From contig NXFV01000285.1 of NCBI GenBank assembly GCA_002803225.1, positions 42,736-106,735 on the forward strand: 64,000 bases of DNA, read 5' to 3'. This document shows, piece after piece, positions 11,570 to 24,011 of the stretch. The notes under the pieces are model-generated. The model did not search any database and was not told the DNA's origin. It saw only the letters and a list, made by a program, of their open reading frames with translations. This stretch comes from Gamarada debralockiae. Its lineage: Eukaryota; Ascomycota; Leotiomycetes; Helotiales; Hyphodiscaceae. Positions within the stretch are counted from its first letter, which is position 1. Every line of letters begins with the position of its first letter. The position numbers and the translations under genes were made by a program.

Positions 11570-12754
11570 CTGGAAGGGTTAGTTTCACGGATAACCGGCA
11601 TTGAGGAATTGCACCGGATTGATGAAGCGTGTATGCACAGAAAATGTCATGGGCTTCAAGAAGGTAAACTACCCGGATCGAAGACCGAGCTTACAGTCTT
11701 ATGGGTCTTTTTGGGGTAAACATGCCTCCTCTTTACGGAGAAGGCGAAAACGCTTTTTTGAGGTTGCAACTCGAACTTCTAAGGATTTCGGACGACGAGT
11801 CCATTTTTGCTTGGCAAGACCTTCCAATACAAGCTCTGGACTACTGGCGCTTTTACCTGCTGCATTTGATTCACTGGTGACGTGTATCAGAGCTTGAATT
11901 TGAGAACGACAGACCATCGTACTCAATGACGAATAAAGGTCTGAGTATGGAGGCACAACTCATGCCATCTGAGGATCCTGGATCATCACTAAAAAACCTC
12001 GCACGTTGACAATACATTCCTTGTTCCACTTCAGTGCATGCTGAAAACAAAATCGAAATCAGACGGACCTCATGGCAGAAGGCTTGCTTTACGTTTAAGA
12101 TATGTGGAAAGAGATCAGTATTCGAGAATAACTTCTGGAGCTCATGTTTTGATGGACCAGGACGAACAGAAAATGTTCGAAGAGGATGGACAATCCCAAT
12201 AGATTTCACGTCAAGCAACGATATCCATGGGACCCCCGTTTAAAGGACCATACACTTTCTTTATAGAAGTATCAAGTCCACAAGTTTGCATCTTCAACGA
12301 GACAAGAGCATTATGTTTCCAATCCGCTTCGAGGCCAATGGATCTACAATCCTGTTGGTGAGCATCAGACGCTGCCATTCTTCCGGGCTGATCCACTGGC
12401 AAGACAGGTATCACCGCTGCCTCATGTTTCGTCGAACAAAACTCGATTGTCTCTAGTCAAACCGAACCGGACTCGGACGGGGACTGCTTCGTCCTCGTTC
12501 TGAATACCTTCAACCACAGCCCGGCAGTGAGCCTTCTGGTTCCCCGGAAAGTCACAGCAATGGAAGACTTGAAGCAAGTTGTAGGCAATTTTTTTTCAAA
12601 AAGTCGACATGGAAGGCCCCGTATTAATTTCACATCTGGGACTTTGGCATCTGGAGAGCATATCACCGCAAGGTTTTCCTTGCCTGGAAATGAGATACAG
12701 AAGAATTATCAAGTCCATATTAGAATAGAGAAGCCACTAGATATGAGAGCTTGA
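11570..12754 (+). pseudogene. HET-domain heterokaryon-incompatibility gene relic
   Basis: HET-domain proteins trigger cell death after fusion of unlike fungi. What remains is the C-terminal half of the HET domain: an ISxITGIEEL-like segment (11577-11630), KMSWAS (about 11640), then TTRIEDRAYSLMGLFGVNMP and LYGEGENAFLRLQ (11665-11775). Between the first two segments the frame shifts. TAA (about 11667) and TGA (about 11877) are among several stops. A less conserved C-terminal region is traceable in pieces to the stop at 12754. No upstream part of the domain is visible. Clearly non-functional. Confidence 0.75.
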
Positions 12755-12771
12755 GCTTGAATTTCGGGGAG

Positions 12772-13047
12772 CTAATTTTCAGACTCCGGAGCTATCTGTC
12801 CATGCATAATATCGTCCAGAATATACATAACCCTAGCTTCCACGTCTCCATCTATCCCCCTAATGCTCAACATTCGACTCATGTTGTGCTTATAGCTGGT
12901 CTCAATCTTGGCCTTCCTCTCTTCCGAATTTCCATTCACGAATCTACCAGTAAACATCACAACGACGATTTCCAAACAATGTAGATCGACTGAAGACTCG
13001 TTCTCATACGGGTAGCTGAGCCAATTCTCAAACCTGCCATTGCTCAT
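12772..13047 (-). other. Small unrecognised open frame, 91 codons
   Basis: Begins with an ATG at 13047 and is protein-like, but matches nothing I know. It could be the detached 3' part of the 2EXR relic just upstream on the same strand, although 13048-13277 between them does not read as coding. Confidence 0.25.
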
Positions 13048-13277
13048 AATCCATCGTTTTGCGCCCGTAGCTGCGAAAACGATTCATTAGAAATACTAAG
13101 TGCCTCCAGAGGTAAATACACCAAATACCCGCTAAGCTGTCACGATAACTACACGCCTGCTAGAATGGGCTGCTCTAGACCTGGTATATACTAAATATGA
13201 TCCTTTCGTAGCGAATACGTTAATTCTGGGATGATGATTCCTCCGCAAATTCTCCTTCCCGATAAAAGATGCAATCT

Positions 13278-13863
13278 TTAGCTAGGTCTCAAGGGATCTA
13301 CGACATATTTATACGAGTGTCTGTGCCTGCAGGAAACCCCAAAGGGACAAGGGACAAAACCATCTAATCCAGAGGTAAATTCTACGTTAGAATCATCTTC
13401 TGATCCAGAGGCTTCTTCTTCGTCTGACGTCTCTTCTGATTCGGAATCAATAGGGGAACTCTGGTTGAGCTTGCAAAAGCCGAAGGCATATCCGGAAACA
13501 ACTACGATTCTCGATTCATGATAAGCGTACAAGAGCAAAGGGCCTGCCTGCTTTGGGAAGAGAATATGGGAACTAGAGGAGCAATCATCGGGCTTCCTGT
13601 GGTCAAGAGGCATTTCCAGGGGTGTGAGAAAGCACGAGGTCGATAAAGCCAGGCGATGTGGGAATACGGGCCATTTCCCAGATTCTGAGACTGATTTCAG
13701 TAGGGAGAGGAAAGAAGTGGAGTGGAACTCTGTGGTCTCTGCGTCGTCCGCTGCTCGGATGGAGGACGTTTCGGATTGGTCCTGAAGTTGTTGCTGAAGT
13801 TGACGAGGCATGGTTTCTGAAATTCGAGATGCGGGGTTGTTGAGTAACAACGTGACCACCCAA
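13278..13863 (-). pseudogene. 2EXR-domain protein, frameshifted
   Basis: 2EXR is a short fungal domain of unknown function, named after a repeated ExR motif and common in expanded families. One frame from 13863 carries the first half, FFPLPTEISLRIWEMA. The second half, LLLYAYHESRIVV followed by a GYAFGF segment and an acidic Ser/Glu tract, is in another frame of the same strand that ends at 13278. The switch lies between about 13600 and 13650, where I found no workable intron. A one-base indel, either a real lesion or a sequence error, is the simplest reading. Confidence 0.65.
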
Positions 13864-14204
13864 GCCTCAGAGTCAGCCGCGAAAACCGGAGCTCGCGACC
13901 TCCATCGTCAGCAGCCACGAGCTTAACATCTCCTTATCAATGGAATCGCACCGAAGTGAGGAGTTTCGCGATCGTACATGCCTTGCTCCCGAAACACTAT
14001 TGATTCCCCCGACTCATACTACTCGTAGTATTGCTTGGCTGACTGACGTCAGCTCAACGATTTATTCAAGGGCAGGTTGCCCGTCTCAACTAAAAGGCAA
14101 CGCTTATATTCTCGAAACAAGTTCATTCAAGATTGCTAATTAAATTCAATGTCTCCAGGTGTCTTCAAAGGCGAGCTTTCAGGGCTTCCGTCAAGTCTTT
14201 CAGA

Positions 14205-15400
14205 ATGTCGAAATACAGCCCAGAGAAAGACATCCCAGACCTCTCTGGGAAAGTGATTCTCATCACAGGAGGTGCGTATTTCATTCTGAAAACCTAGCTA
14301 TAAAAGGTAATCCGAGAAATCTCCGATCGCAATATGTCTCTGAAGGGACTCAAATCTCGTCCTCGTCATCCCCTGTCCAAGTTCTCCCAGGCTCAGCTTC
14401 ATTTCATCTTCAGAACCGCTTTCTTCAGTTTCTTTCTTTCTTTTTCTTTTCTTTTTGGAGATTAAATGCCTTCCCTAAAAGGGTTTTGTATAACTAACTA
14501 AATGTCACAGGAACCGCCGGCCTCGGTGCACAAACCCTCCTCTCACTTGCCGCCCACAATCCCGCACGCGTCTTCTTCACCGGTCGCTCAGCCTCTCGAG
14601 CCAACACTCTCATCTCCGACCTGAAAACCAAACACCCGAACACTCCCATCACCTTCCTCGAGATTGACCTCGCCTCCCTCTCGTCCATCAAAGCCGGGGC
14701 CCAGGCTTTCATCGCATCATTTCCACCCGAACAGAAACCGCGTCTCGATATTCTGATATGCAACGCAGGAGTCATGGCTTTATCACCAGGAGTCACGGAT
14801 GATGGATACGAGATCCAGCTTGGCACAAACCACGTCGGTCATGCGCTACTGGCGAAGCTGCTCCTACCGACTTTATTGTCCACTGCGGCTGAGCCGAACT
14901 CCGATGTCCGGATCGTATTCGTTTCATCTCTCGCATTCTCAGGCCATCCAAGGGGCGGTATCATATTCAAAGACCTGAAGAGTAAGCAAGACAACTTTCT
15001 GCCCGGAACTGGGCGTTGGCAACGGTATGGACAGTCCAAACTCGCCAATATTTTGTATGCCGCGGAGCTGGCGAGGAGGTATGGAGATAAAGGTATTACG
15101 GCTGTGAGTATACATCCAGGGACATTCAACACCGGTCTGATTACGAGTTTGGGCTTTGCGAATCGGGCGATGATTTGGATCACCAATGCTGGGAATGTCA
15201 AGGATGAGACGAAGGAGGGAGAAGGAAGTTGGAATTCATGCTGGGCTGCTACGAGTACGAGGGATAAGATTACGAATGGAGGATTTTATGTGCCGGTTGG
15301 TGTGAAAGGAAAGAAATTCCGAGAAAATGGTAATGAGAAATTGGCAGGAGAGTTGTGGGAGTGGACTGAGAAGGAACTTGCTGAGTGGAATCTTGACTGA
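14205..15400 (+). CDS. Short-chain dehydrogenase/reductase, 318 aa
   Basis: NAD(P)-dependent oxidoreductase of the classical SDR type, resembling the retinol dehydrogenase/WW-domain oxidoreductase-like group of fungi. Exons 14205-14271 and 14511-15400 join in frame. The dinucleotide-binding motif TGGTAGLG spans residues 21-28 and is split by the intron. An NAG motif follows near 107, and the catalytic YGQSK has Tyr195 and Lys199. There is no signal peptide or membrane helix, so it is probably cytosolic. The intron is 239 nt, long for this window, with a CTAACTAA branch region before CACAG. The substrate is unknown. No partner gene lies nearby. Confidence 0.92.
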
Positions 15401-15605
15401 GGACCTTCTCAGCTGACAGTAAAACATCTTTAAGAGAACAGAAATATATATTTGGTAACAGATAACGGAATGGCAAAGCAAACAGAACAAAGCAAATCGC
15501 AAAGGCAATGGATTCGGTGGACGAAGGTTTTTTATGTAAGGCCAAATTCAGGCGCCGGCAGGACTATAGTAGAACTTTACTACCCACAATTTTGCTTAAG
15601 ATATA

Positions 15606-15897
15606 TCCCTTCCCTTGGCACTGTAGCACCTAGGGGTGAGATGGTACGTGCATAGGAAGAACACCAAACCAAGCCTCTTCTCTCAGTTGAACCTCGCGCG
15701 TAAACAGCCCCCCTTTTGATTCTAGTTTTAATATTTTGGTAAATCGTGGACATTTTATAGGTAATGTATAAACCGTCTGTATTTGCTTGGTCTGATTTGC
15801 CTAGCTATTGCGCGTTACGCGAATTTTCGTGTAAAGTGGTTTTTACTAACTCACAAATCCAGCCCCTGGTCAAAGTGTTAAGTGCCAAGGGAAGGGA
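15606..15897. mobile_element. 292-bp MITE with TA flanks
   Basis: Perfect 17-bp inverted repeats, TCCCTTCCCTTGGCACT at 15606-15622 and its complement at 15881-15897, each flanked by TA (15604-15605 and 15898-15899). The similarity continues inward with gaps. No coding content. A TA target and this size are typical of non-autonomous Tc1/mariner derivatives. The ends are unlike those of the element at 7089. Confidence 0.85.
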
Positions 15898-17667
15898 TAA
15901 CTTCTGATTCCCCCTAATAAAAATCGACACTGCGAGACTGGATAATAAAAAAGTAAAGGACGAGAAACTAAACGACGACGTCATAAATAGCATGGAAGTA
16001 GCCATTTCTGAGTGTGCCGAAAAGCTGCAGACCAAATTTCAATGCTTGAACTTCAAAGGGGTGCATATTCGACAATGACTGAGACGCAAGACTCGGCTCT
16101 TTCACAGCAGCTGAGTTCGATCTTCCCGTTGCTGAGTGGTTGAGTAAGAGGTCGAAGCGAATGGAGCTTGAGACATTTTTGTAGTTGGCAAAACACACAT
16201 TTCAGAATGATGACCCGGTGTCTCTGAGAGACCTTGAGTTACTGTTCTTCAAAGAAATGAAATAAAAGGGCCTAAATAGCGAGTGAGAGAGAATCTAGAG
16301 GTTTAGCATAAGTTATTTGGAAACCTGCTTCTATGCTTACTGAGACGCCATTCTCGAGTATCTTTTTGAAAGACGAACGGGTTCAGGTGTCTACCACCCA
16401 TTCATTGGTCAAGACAATGGATCGCCCAAATATTTGACGATTCGAGCTTCGCAAGTCGCCTGGTGCTGCATCGGTACCTAAGAACAGAACGGGAAACAAA
16501 GGGTTAAGAGAGAGACCTGGTGCGTGTATATTACCCTATCAGGTGCATTTCCGTACTTGCTTCATAGGAATTGACAAGTGGAAGAGGTGCGTAATGACAA
16601 GAAGTCGAGCAACGACGTTAAATGCGATTAAAGTGCTAACAATGCTTCAGAGTAGCAGATTTAGGACCTCAAGCAAGCTCAAATTAGTTTCTAGATATCG
16701 AAACTAAGATGCAGCAACTCAAACACTCCATTCCCCGAAATCTCAAGGTAGGTGTCGTTTTAGGTAGTTTGTGAAGGGAAGTGGGCAATCCAAACTGTAA
16801 GTATGCTTTATAGGCTATGACATTGGGCTGACAAGTTTGATAAATGAAGCATGGATTCTGCAGAAAGGGATAACGGAGACAATGAGCCCAAAGGCACCTT
16901 CAAAATGCATATAAAAGTGCAATCTCTCGGTCATTTAATAGAGGAATAGGAATTTGAGCCGCCTGAGCATCCTGGACAGTCCCTAAGCAGTACTCAACGC
17001 TCATCCACGTGAGGCTGCCTGACCACGAGGCCCTTTAGCTTCCAAACCAAGTCTTGTGATGTCTCAAATGGAGTTCAGCCAGCAAACCTATCCACAGTTG
17101 TGCGACCATACCGAAATCGCATCGTACGAATAAAAAAAGCTGACTATTTGGAGAGGATAGTACACGTGGATGAGGCATAACACACTGGAGTGCTCCTTGA
17201 GGAATATCCACTATTCAGTCACGTTTTCAATCACCCATCACTTTGATGAATATCCTGCTACGGTCGATTTCTCTATTGGCGAGAAAAGGCAGGCCTGGTG
17301 TTGAAAATATTGACAAATACAGCATCTTTTACGAATATGACTAGTGACATATAAGGATATCACACAGGAGTCGCTTGAAGGGGGTGATGGCAATAGAGAG
17401 CATTCTGAGCACCGTACCACAAACTAAGTGTGTTCTGAACCACGGAGGTTGCAAGAAAACCATCACAAAATCGACGTATAAAGTAGCGTAAAAGGTTGGG
17501 AGTCCAGGTTGGGAGACCTTGGACTGTTTTTTAGAACTCCTTGCAACATAGACGAATCTCTGCATAAGGCATCTGTTACCAGAAATACTGTTTAGAAAAA
17601 TTTTTTATTTTTATTTTGGGTTATCATGAGAGTCGTCGCTTTTCGAGTCCAATGTTTTCCTCCTCCG
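15898..17667. other. Intergenic, no gene supported
   Basis: A minus-strand frame at 15968-16198 (76 codons) is mildly protein-like but has no motif. Otherwise only short frames are present. Two CCTTTT/AAGAAAT-rich patches resemble promoter or UTR sequence. Confidence 0.4.
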
Positions 17668-18330
17668 TTAAAAAGCGCATGACCGCAATTTCTCAACCAC
17701 GTCTCTCTGGAAGCTCAAATGTGTATTTTCACAACTGGCATTGAACCAAACATCAGATTCGAGACAAGTCCTCGTTACAGCTTGATAAGTAGGATCCATA
17801 TATCTCTTCAACCCCTTCTCACAGCAGAGTTTGAACTTCTCCTTGAGTTGAACTTCTCCTTGAGTTGAACGTCTCTTTGAGTTGAACTGGTGCAAGCTCA
17901 GGGTCCATATCAATAATATCTCTCATAGAGCTCCAAGGACCAATTTCGAGAAGTAACAGACCCAACGAATACAAATCGAAGTGTTTCTCAAAACCTGTTT
18001 GCCCTCCATGGTATGCAGGATGTTGGTAATCCTTCAGCTCGCTTTTGATCGCGCCTCCAGTGTACGCATGGGGTCTATCTAACAGCAGAGCTCGAGAGAT
18101 AGAGAGAAGAAAGAGCGAGCATATTACCTTGTAGTGTCGCTGATCGATGGTACCAAAGATGCTGAAGCTTTTTAGAATTCGCCACGACACAACACAGAAA
18201 AGCTCCGCACGGATCGATATGAGCCTGCGCAAACTCCCTGGAAGCCAAGATGGGTAGGAATATCGCTTGCATCGAGACTAATCCATGATTAAACTCGACT
18301 GTGAACAACCAAAAGCATCTTAGCGGCAAT
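17668..18330 (-). pseudogene. Protein-kinase-like gene relic (C-lobe), frameshifted
   Basis: Resembles the C-lobe of the kinase-like domains of fungal incompatibility and NLR-type proteins: a YQHPAYHGG segment, then FDLYSLGLLLLEIG (subdomain IX region), then a tail to the stop at 17668. The frame reads from about 18060 to 17887, where a tandem triplication (17831-17881) shifts it. The segment after the repeats, beginning CCEKGLKRYMDP, continues the family pattern in the shifted frame. Upstream parts (18080-18330) are recognisable only in broken frames. The catalytic lobe is missing. Confidence 0.65.
17831..17881. repeat. 17-bp tandem triplication inside the kinase relic
   Basis: Three units of TTGAACTTCTCCTTGAG (17831-17847, 17848-17864, and 17865-17881 with two changes), followed by a partial fourth. 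Two extra units add 34 nt, which is not a multiple of three. Confidence 0.9.
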
Positions 18331-20965
18331 AAAACCCCTTGGGTGCTTGCGATGCTGCTAAAGTTTTGTTTAGAAACTAAGAAGGGATGTTCAGATATCC
18401 TCTACCAGCACGAGGCCGCCATCTACTGCCGGGTTCCATATGGCATGTATTTATCAATTTCAGGGAATTTATCTATGCTCCTAAGATTGCCAAAGCTGCC
18501 TTGACAGGAGTGGTAGTTGGAGATGCGTGGCTTGGTGGCGGGGGGCGAATGACGATGAGAATCGATGCGATAATGAGGAAGCAATTGATGACGATATAAC
18601 AAAAAGGTAGAATGCCAACGAAATCTATGTCAATTTGTAGGCGTCAAAATGTATACAAGGAACCCTCAATCAAAGAAGGCAGGAATGATAAAGTAGTGAG
18701 CCCACAGCGCTTGCAGAAGCTGGGAAGAAGACAGGCAAAGCAGACCGCACTTAAAGGACGTGCTCGAGTCCATGATGTATGAATCAGTTGGTTGATTTCG
18801 AGTGATGCTTCCAGTCGATAAGAGCGTAATGGCTGCTATTTTATCCGTCCATTTTGGCTGTGAGCACGCATAGTTACAAGAAAAAGACAGTGGTTGGGTA
18901 ACTGACCACGAAGAGTAAGGAGGATTTCATCTTCCACAACAACCGGTCCATCAGAAACTACTCCCGGAAGCCATAGTTCAAGTTAGACGTTGAGTTCTTA
19001 GATAACACTGAAATAGGTGGATCTGATCAAGAGCAAGCTCCAGGCCTCAGAGGTAGAAGTGGGATGGCGGTGAAGAGAGGAATGACAGCGATAACCAGCG
19101 CGATGACGACAGGAACAAGAGGCACTGTGACAGGACTCTCCCACTGACGCGAGGCAGTAGTCGAGCTAGCAGAACTGAGGTCGGTGAAGAAGTTGGCCTT
19201 GCACGACACTATCTGGAAGCAACGCCCATCTTGCACTGGAACGTAAAATTCTTTCCGAAGGTCAAAGTTGGAACAAAGACGCAGAGTACAGGGTGCCAAC
19301 GCAGCTTTGAAATGGGCCATTTCCGGCGTAATTGAGAGCTTGTGGAAAGAAGCGCAGTAGTATTGAGAGACATGGCAAAACAATTCAAACCTGGATGGGA
19401 AAGGGGTGGGTGTCAAGATGGATGGCTATTAAAAAATGCTAGGCTTGTGAGGAAACGAGGAAGCAAGTCTGACTGGATTTCAACAAGGGTCAAACAAGAG
19501 GATGGCCTAACACTGGCGGAAGAGCGGTGGGCTTTATGGGCTGAGGATCATTCTATTTGGTACTAAATGGCTTTTTGTGTGTTGAGCAGGACGAAGAAAG
19601 TAGAGGCTTGAACGGCTGGAAAGGATGCCCAGAAAAGCCGAAACAATGAGAAAGGCAACAACGATGATAACTAAAGCGACGACAGAAAATCAGGCAAGGC
19701 AGAGAATTTAAGAGATCTCACTGGCCGCCGTAGCCGGTTTACACGCCAAAATGTCAAAGCACTTGCTAACTTAACCAGGAGAAAGAACGAATCTGGAAGA
19801 CGCCAACGTGATAGGCTACGGTTTTTGTGACTGTAATAGGATCGCCATGGTTACTCCTAGATTTTGGATCAAGGAGCAGCTGGGGAACTGCTTCAGTACC
19901 TTTTATGCGCAGCGATGGAGATAGGGACGGTGTTACGTGTTAATACAACCGTGGAAAATGGGGTGGAAGATTGGTGAGAATGAGATGTGAAAGTTATGAT
20001 GCAAAAAGGGACGGCGAGGTAGTTACAGTAACTGCAGTGAACTGTATAAGCTGAGAAACAGATGTCAGGCCAAAGGCAGCTGCAATTGGAATCTGGAGGG
20101 TGAAAATCATAGTGGGAAGACCAAGGGTTGTCCTCACAGAACACATGCCAACCAGAAAACCATTTCTCTACAGAAGAATCTCAAGGCCCAAGATGTCTGA
20201 TGCTTGCCGGATTTAAAGGCAGTTAGAAAGTGAATGATTATAAGAAAATAAATGACGACTATAAAGTGAGTAACGATAAAATAGGAGGTGAGAGGGCAGA
20301 GAGGTTGCGCCTACTGAGGCTGGGTCAAAAAGGAAGAGGGGAAATGGAAGGACTTCGTGAGGGCACGGCGTGTGGAAGGCTGGCCACAATTTGTTATAAA
20401 GTAATCTGGCCAGGATGTGACGATCATCTGTCAGAGCCTACGAGGGAAGATGGGTCTTCGAGAAAGGAGCCAGCTGTGCCATTTTCGAAGTCGAGCACTC
20501 ATCTGAGTTCTCAAAGGGGCGTTCCCGTGCGTGTTGTTAACTTGACACAGGAATGGTAAAATTCTTTCCATATTTTCAGCGGTGGAAGATCGGCAGAGGG
20601 GATGCGCCCCAGAGCCTTATAAACACGACTCGGGGATTGCAGAATTCACGTGATGCGGAGTTGCAAAAAGGGGGGCGAGAAGTGGTATGAGATAAAGGAA
20701 AATCATTCCTCAAAAGTGTACTGCCAGCTAACTACTGAGAGCACACGCATGAAGTAAGACCACAAGAGCAGTCCAAAGTTATTCCAGACCAGCAGTCAAT
20801 CCATCATCATACAACCCAAAGCACACATCCATGTTAATTCCCCTTCCCAAAAAGACATGACACGAAACTGGTTCCAAAGCACTCATTGTTACCTCGATCC
20901 AATCACTCAGTGTAAATGAACGATTACACTATCATAAACCCCATCCAATCTCAACAACCAAGAAT
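18331..20965. other. Gene-poor stretch with one doubtful small ORF
   Basis: The only candidate is a minus-strand frame at 19027-19416 (129 codons). It has four cysteines in its middle and ends in a strongly hydrophobic segment of about 25 residues, as in a tail-anchored or GPI-type protein. It has no N-terminal signal and no recognised domain. The rest shows only short overlapping frames. The last 300 bases are probably the 3' flank of the HMG gene. Confidence 0.35.
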
Positions 20966-22402
20966 CTAAGCATCAGCCTTAGCCTTCTTCTTCCTCGGCT
21001 TGGCCGCAGACTTGGGGGTCTCAACAGCCAACTCCTCGGTCTCTGCGGCAGGCTCATCTCCCTTCTTTGCTCTCTTCCGCTTATTGGATGCTGCTGGAGT
21101 CTCCTTCTTCTCTTTCGGTGCAGATGCAGGTGCAGCTTTTACCTCGGGAATGATGGCGCCAGTAGTAGCAGGTGCGATGGCGACCTCTGCAGGAGTTCCC
21201 TTGCCAGCCTTGGACTTGCGGCCTGAAGATTTAGCCTTGGGAGTCTTGGGAGGTGGAGTGGGCTCTTTCTCGGGTTCGCCCTCAGCGTCTGCCTCTGTGT
21301 CGTTCAAAGCTCCTGCGCTGGCCTCGCCAACCAACTGGGCATCGGCTGTGGTGTCGGCGCCAATGTTGTGTAGCTCCGCATATTGAAGGGCCTCATCGTC
21401 GGTCATGTCTTTGGCGTTGGCGTTGGAGCCGATCTTGTAGGAGTGCATGCGTGCGTTGTAGAGACGGAGGTTGTCTTTGTAAGCGTTGGCCCAGAGCTAT
21501 GTAATATCAGTATATGTAGACCAATTGAGAGTAGAAGGGCATACAGTTCTGTCTCCCTCAGCCATCTCCTTCCATCTTCGTGTACCCTCAGCACTAACAG
21601 CACCCTTCGCCACCTCAGATCCAAGATCCGTAGCAATGATGGGACGCGCAGTCTGCATGTACAAGAAGAACGGAGTAAGAGGTCTCTTCGGCGCATTAGG
21701 ATCATGCTGCCTCTTCTTGCGCTCCTTCTTATCCGGCGCAGCGCCCTCAGCTGGAGTAGCAACCGCGTTATTCGCAGCAGGACTGACAGCGCGTTGAAGG
21801 TTTGCTAATGGACCGAGGAGAGGGTTGTCGCCTAGCTTGGACAGAGCGGTGCCGACATCGAGTCCTGCGCCATGTTCACCGAGTACGGCATTGGTGTGCT
21901 TGATGTATGCGGTCGAGAGGGTCTGAATCGCATCTTGGAGTGTCGCGAGGCCGGTCACAACCTGCGAGCGCAATTAGTGTTTGTTGCGAAAGTTCAAGCT
22001 GTTGAGCTCAAGCCTCTGCCCCCTTGGTGGCATGGTGCCGGACGCGAACAATGTAAACAATGACGCGAGATGGTGCGGCGAGCCTTAACTTTGAGATGGC
22101 GATGACGAGTTGCGCGTCGATAGGGTCGCGTGGAGGTGGGAATGCGGGATTCGAAGTGTATGAGATCTTCGGAAGATTGGTTGTTGATATGCGGGGGAGA
22201 TAGACCATGGGTGGTGGCGGCCCTCCTGCAGCGGGCGACGAGGTGAAGATATCCGGAGTTCGCGCCTCGAGGTCGAGGAAGACGGAATTGACGAGTAGGG
22301 AATGGGGCTTACCGAGTCTCTTGTGCGGACGAAGCTATCAACATCGATTTCGAGAGTTGCGCCAGCTTTGGCCTTGTCGTCTCCCTTCTTTGGACGAGCC
22401 AT
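20966..22402 (-). CDS. HMG-box chromatin protein, Hmo1-like, 345 aa
   Basis: A nuclear, non-sequence-specific DNA-bending protein. Exons on the minus strand: 22402-22313 (30 codons), 21961-21545 and 21496-20966. They sum to 1038 nt in frame. A basic start (MARPKKGDD) leads into a helical region (about 25-60). The HMG box spans about residues 117-190, with the signature DPNAPKRPLTPFFLY and a WKEMAE...WANAY core that crosses the second intron. The C-terminal 150 residues are rich in Ala, Pro, Glu and Lys, ending in a lysine/arginine-rich tail that can serve as a nuclear localisation signal. Intron 1 is long (351 nt), as in many genes for abundant chromatin proteins. An Hmo1-type role at ribosomal genes is inferred from the layout. 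Confidence 0.9.
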
Positions 22403-23008
22403 GCTGATAGATTTGGTGCTGATGGTTCAGGCGTTGATATTCCAGTGATGTGGTCGCTGATGAAGCCTGTGTTTTTGCGAGGTGAGGAGGTTTTTCGGGG
22501 GGCCGTGGAGCTTAAGTGCGTGAGGATCAGGGAAGGCAGGACTAGCGAGGCTCAGCGAGGATGGGCGCAGACGACAAAAAGAGAGGTTGGAGAATTTTAA
22601 AATTCCTGAAAAATCCAGTTGATCATATCCTGCCCACGGTTCACTCAAATATTATTTTAGCCGTTTTTAATTCACTTTCTGCATATTTTAAGCGTTCTGA
22701 ATCTCCTTTCCAGCGTCGTTGTTGACCTCTGGATCGTTGGTGATCTTCAGTGTACCCTTTTGAGGCTAGGCGATTCGATGATGCCCTTGCATATAGAAGC
22801 TGCTGCGAATCTGCGATACACAGCGTCTGCGGTGGTCAACTCATTCGCTGGCTGACTGGCTGGCTGGCTGGCCGGCCTACTAGTTCAAAGGTTCTGGGTC
22901 ACGAATTTAAAAACACTTAGTTGAATAGAGCAATTCGAGTACAATTTGGGTATGTGCTAATATAGATTCAACCACTCTGTATATGTTGTTAGAATCCGCT
23001 CATCCAGT
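22403..23008. other. Upstream region of the HMG gene
   Basis: No coding frame. A short CTGG repeat lies at about 22846-22878. Probably promoter and 5' UTR of the HMG gene. Confidence 0.5.
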
Positions 23009-23316
23009 TCAGTTGCTGAGGGCAACTTCGCACTCAATCGGCTGCTGTGGCTCAAGTGGAATTGCTTTTATTTCATCTGTAGGGATCGAATAATACACCT
23101 CGAATAGTGCTGATACAAGCTCACTGGCCATGTTCCCATAATAGCCAGCCATACCGGGCCCTTCCACTTCCAACATCCAACGCGCCCTGGAGCAGCTCTG
23201 AACCATCGGCGTTTGGAAGAGCTTTCCCCGCCCTCCAAAAATACGAGCTTCATCGGCGGTTAGCGGACTCACAGGCAGCACCTCAAGCTCATACGGCCTG
23301 AATTGTCCTTCTTGCT
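23009..23316 (-). pseudogene. Unrecognised C-terminal exon or fragment
   Basis: An open minus-strand frame of about 102 codons ends at 23009 and opens right after a TAG that could also be a splice acceptor (CTCTAG). The composition is convincingly protein-like, with segments such as ADEARIFGGRGKLF and MAGYYGNMASELV. There is no start Met and no sign of upstream exons, so it is either the last exon of an unseen gene or a fragment. No family recognised. Confidence 0.35.
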
Positions 23317-24011
23317 AGAGCTTGCCTTGGAGAATAAGAGTACAAAAGCAATAATCCAAGTTTATTCCAAGTATCTGCCAAATATTCTCAGTTTATGCGA
23401 TCAAAACAGGTAATAAAATGTGATGCTCGTGCTGTGACGTTCGATGCGCTGATTTTCCCGACCACCCGCTTTTCTCAACTGCCCCCCCTCTCCAGAAGAC
23501 CCCGATCATCGACGCCCGTCTTCCGTGCGGCGTGCTCCCTCCAGTTTGTTGCCGCTGTCAATTCATCCCACCAAGCTGTCCTTGCTGTGTCATCATCCCA
23601 CACTTTCAGCTTCACCTCCGAAGAAAGGAGGCGGTGAATCAACACCACTATCTATCCCAAACAAATAGTGGCATCCCAGTCATCTTCAGGCTCAACCGCT
23701 ATCCTGTGCTGCACCACACTCTTTCCCTCTGCTAGCCATCCTCACACTCCTTCTGCACAGATCTCCAGCACATCATTGGTCAGGTGCTCTTGGCAGCAGC
23801 ATTGTAACCCCTCCAAGAACTAAGGCGAAACCCTTGGCGCACACGTTGCTACAAATAAACTGACTGATACCCCACTAACTTCTCTGCTTCTTTTCTCAGG
23901 AGCTTGAGAAAGCTTCTTCTGACATAGTGATACATTCGCTCATGCGACTTGAGCGATTCTAACTACAATACCATCGCAGAACCCATACGATAACGGCTAC
24001 GAGCGATCAAG
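23317..24011. other. Upstream region of het-c
   Basis: Pyrimidine-rich on the plus strand (23460-23760), as expected of a fungal promoter and 5' leader. No supported gene. Confidence 0.5.

Noticed and set aside
13603..13640. A 39-nt GT-AG intron to rescue the 2EXR gene
   Set aside because: Shorter than any other intron here, and the joined frame runs at once into TGA.
21000..21808. Plus-strand ORFs over the HMG-box gene
   Set aside because: Antisense shadows caused by Ala/Lys-rich codons of the true gene.
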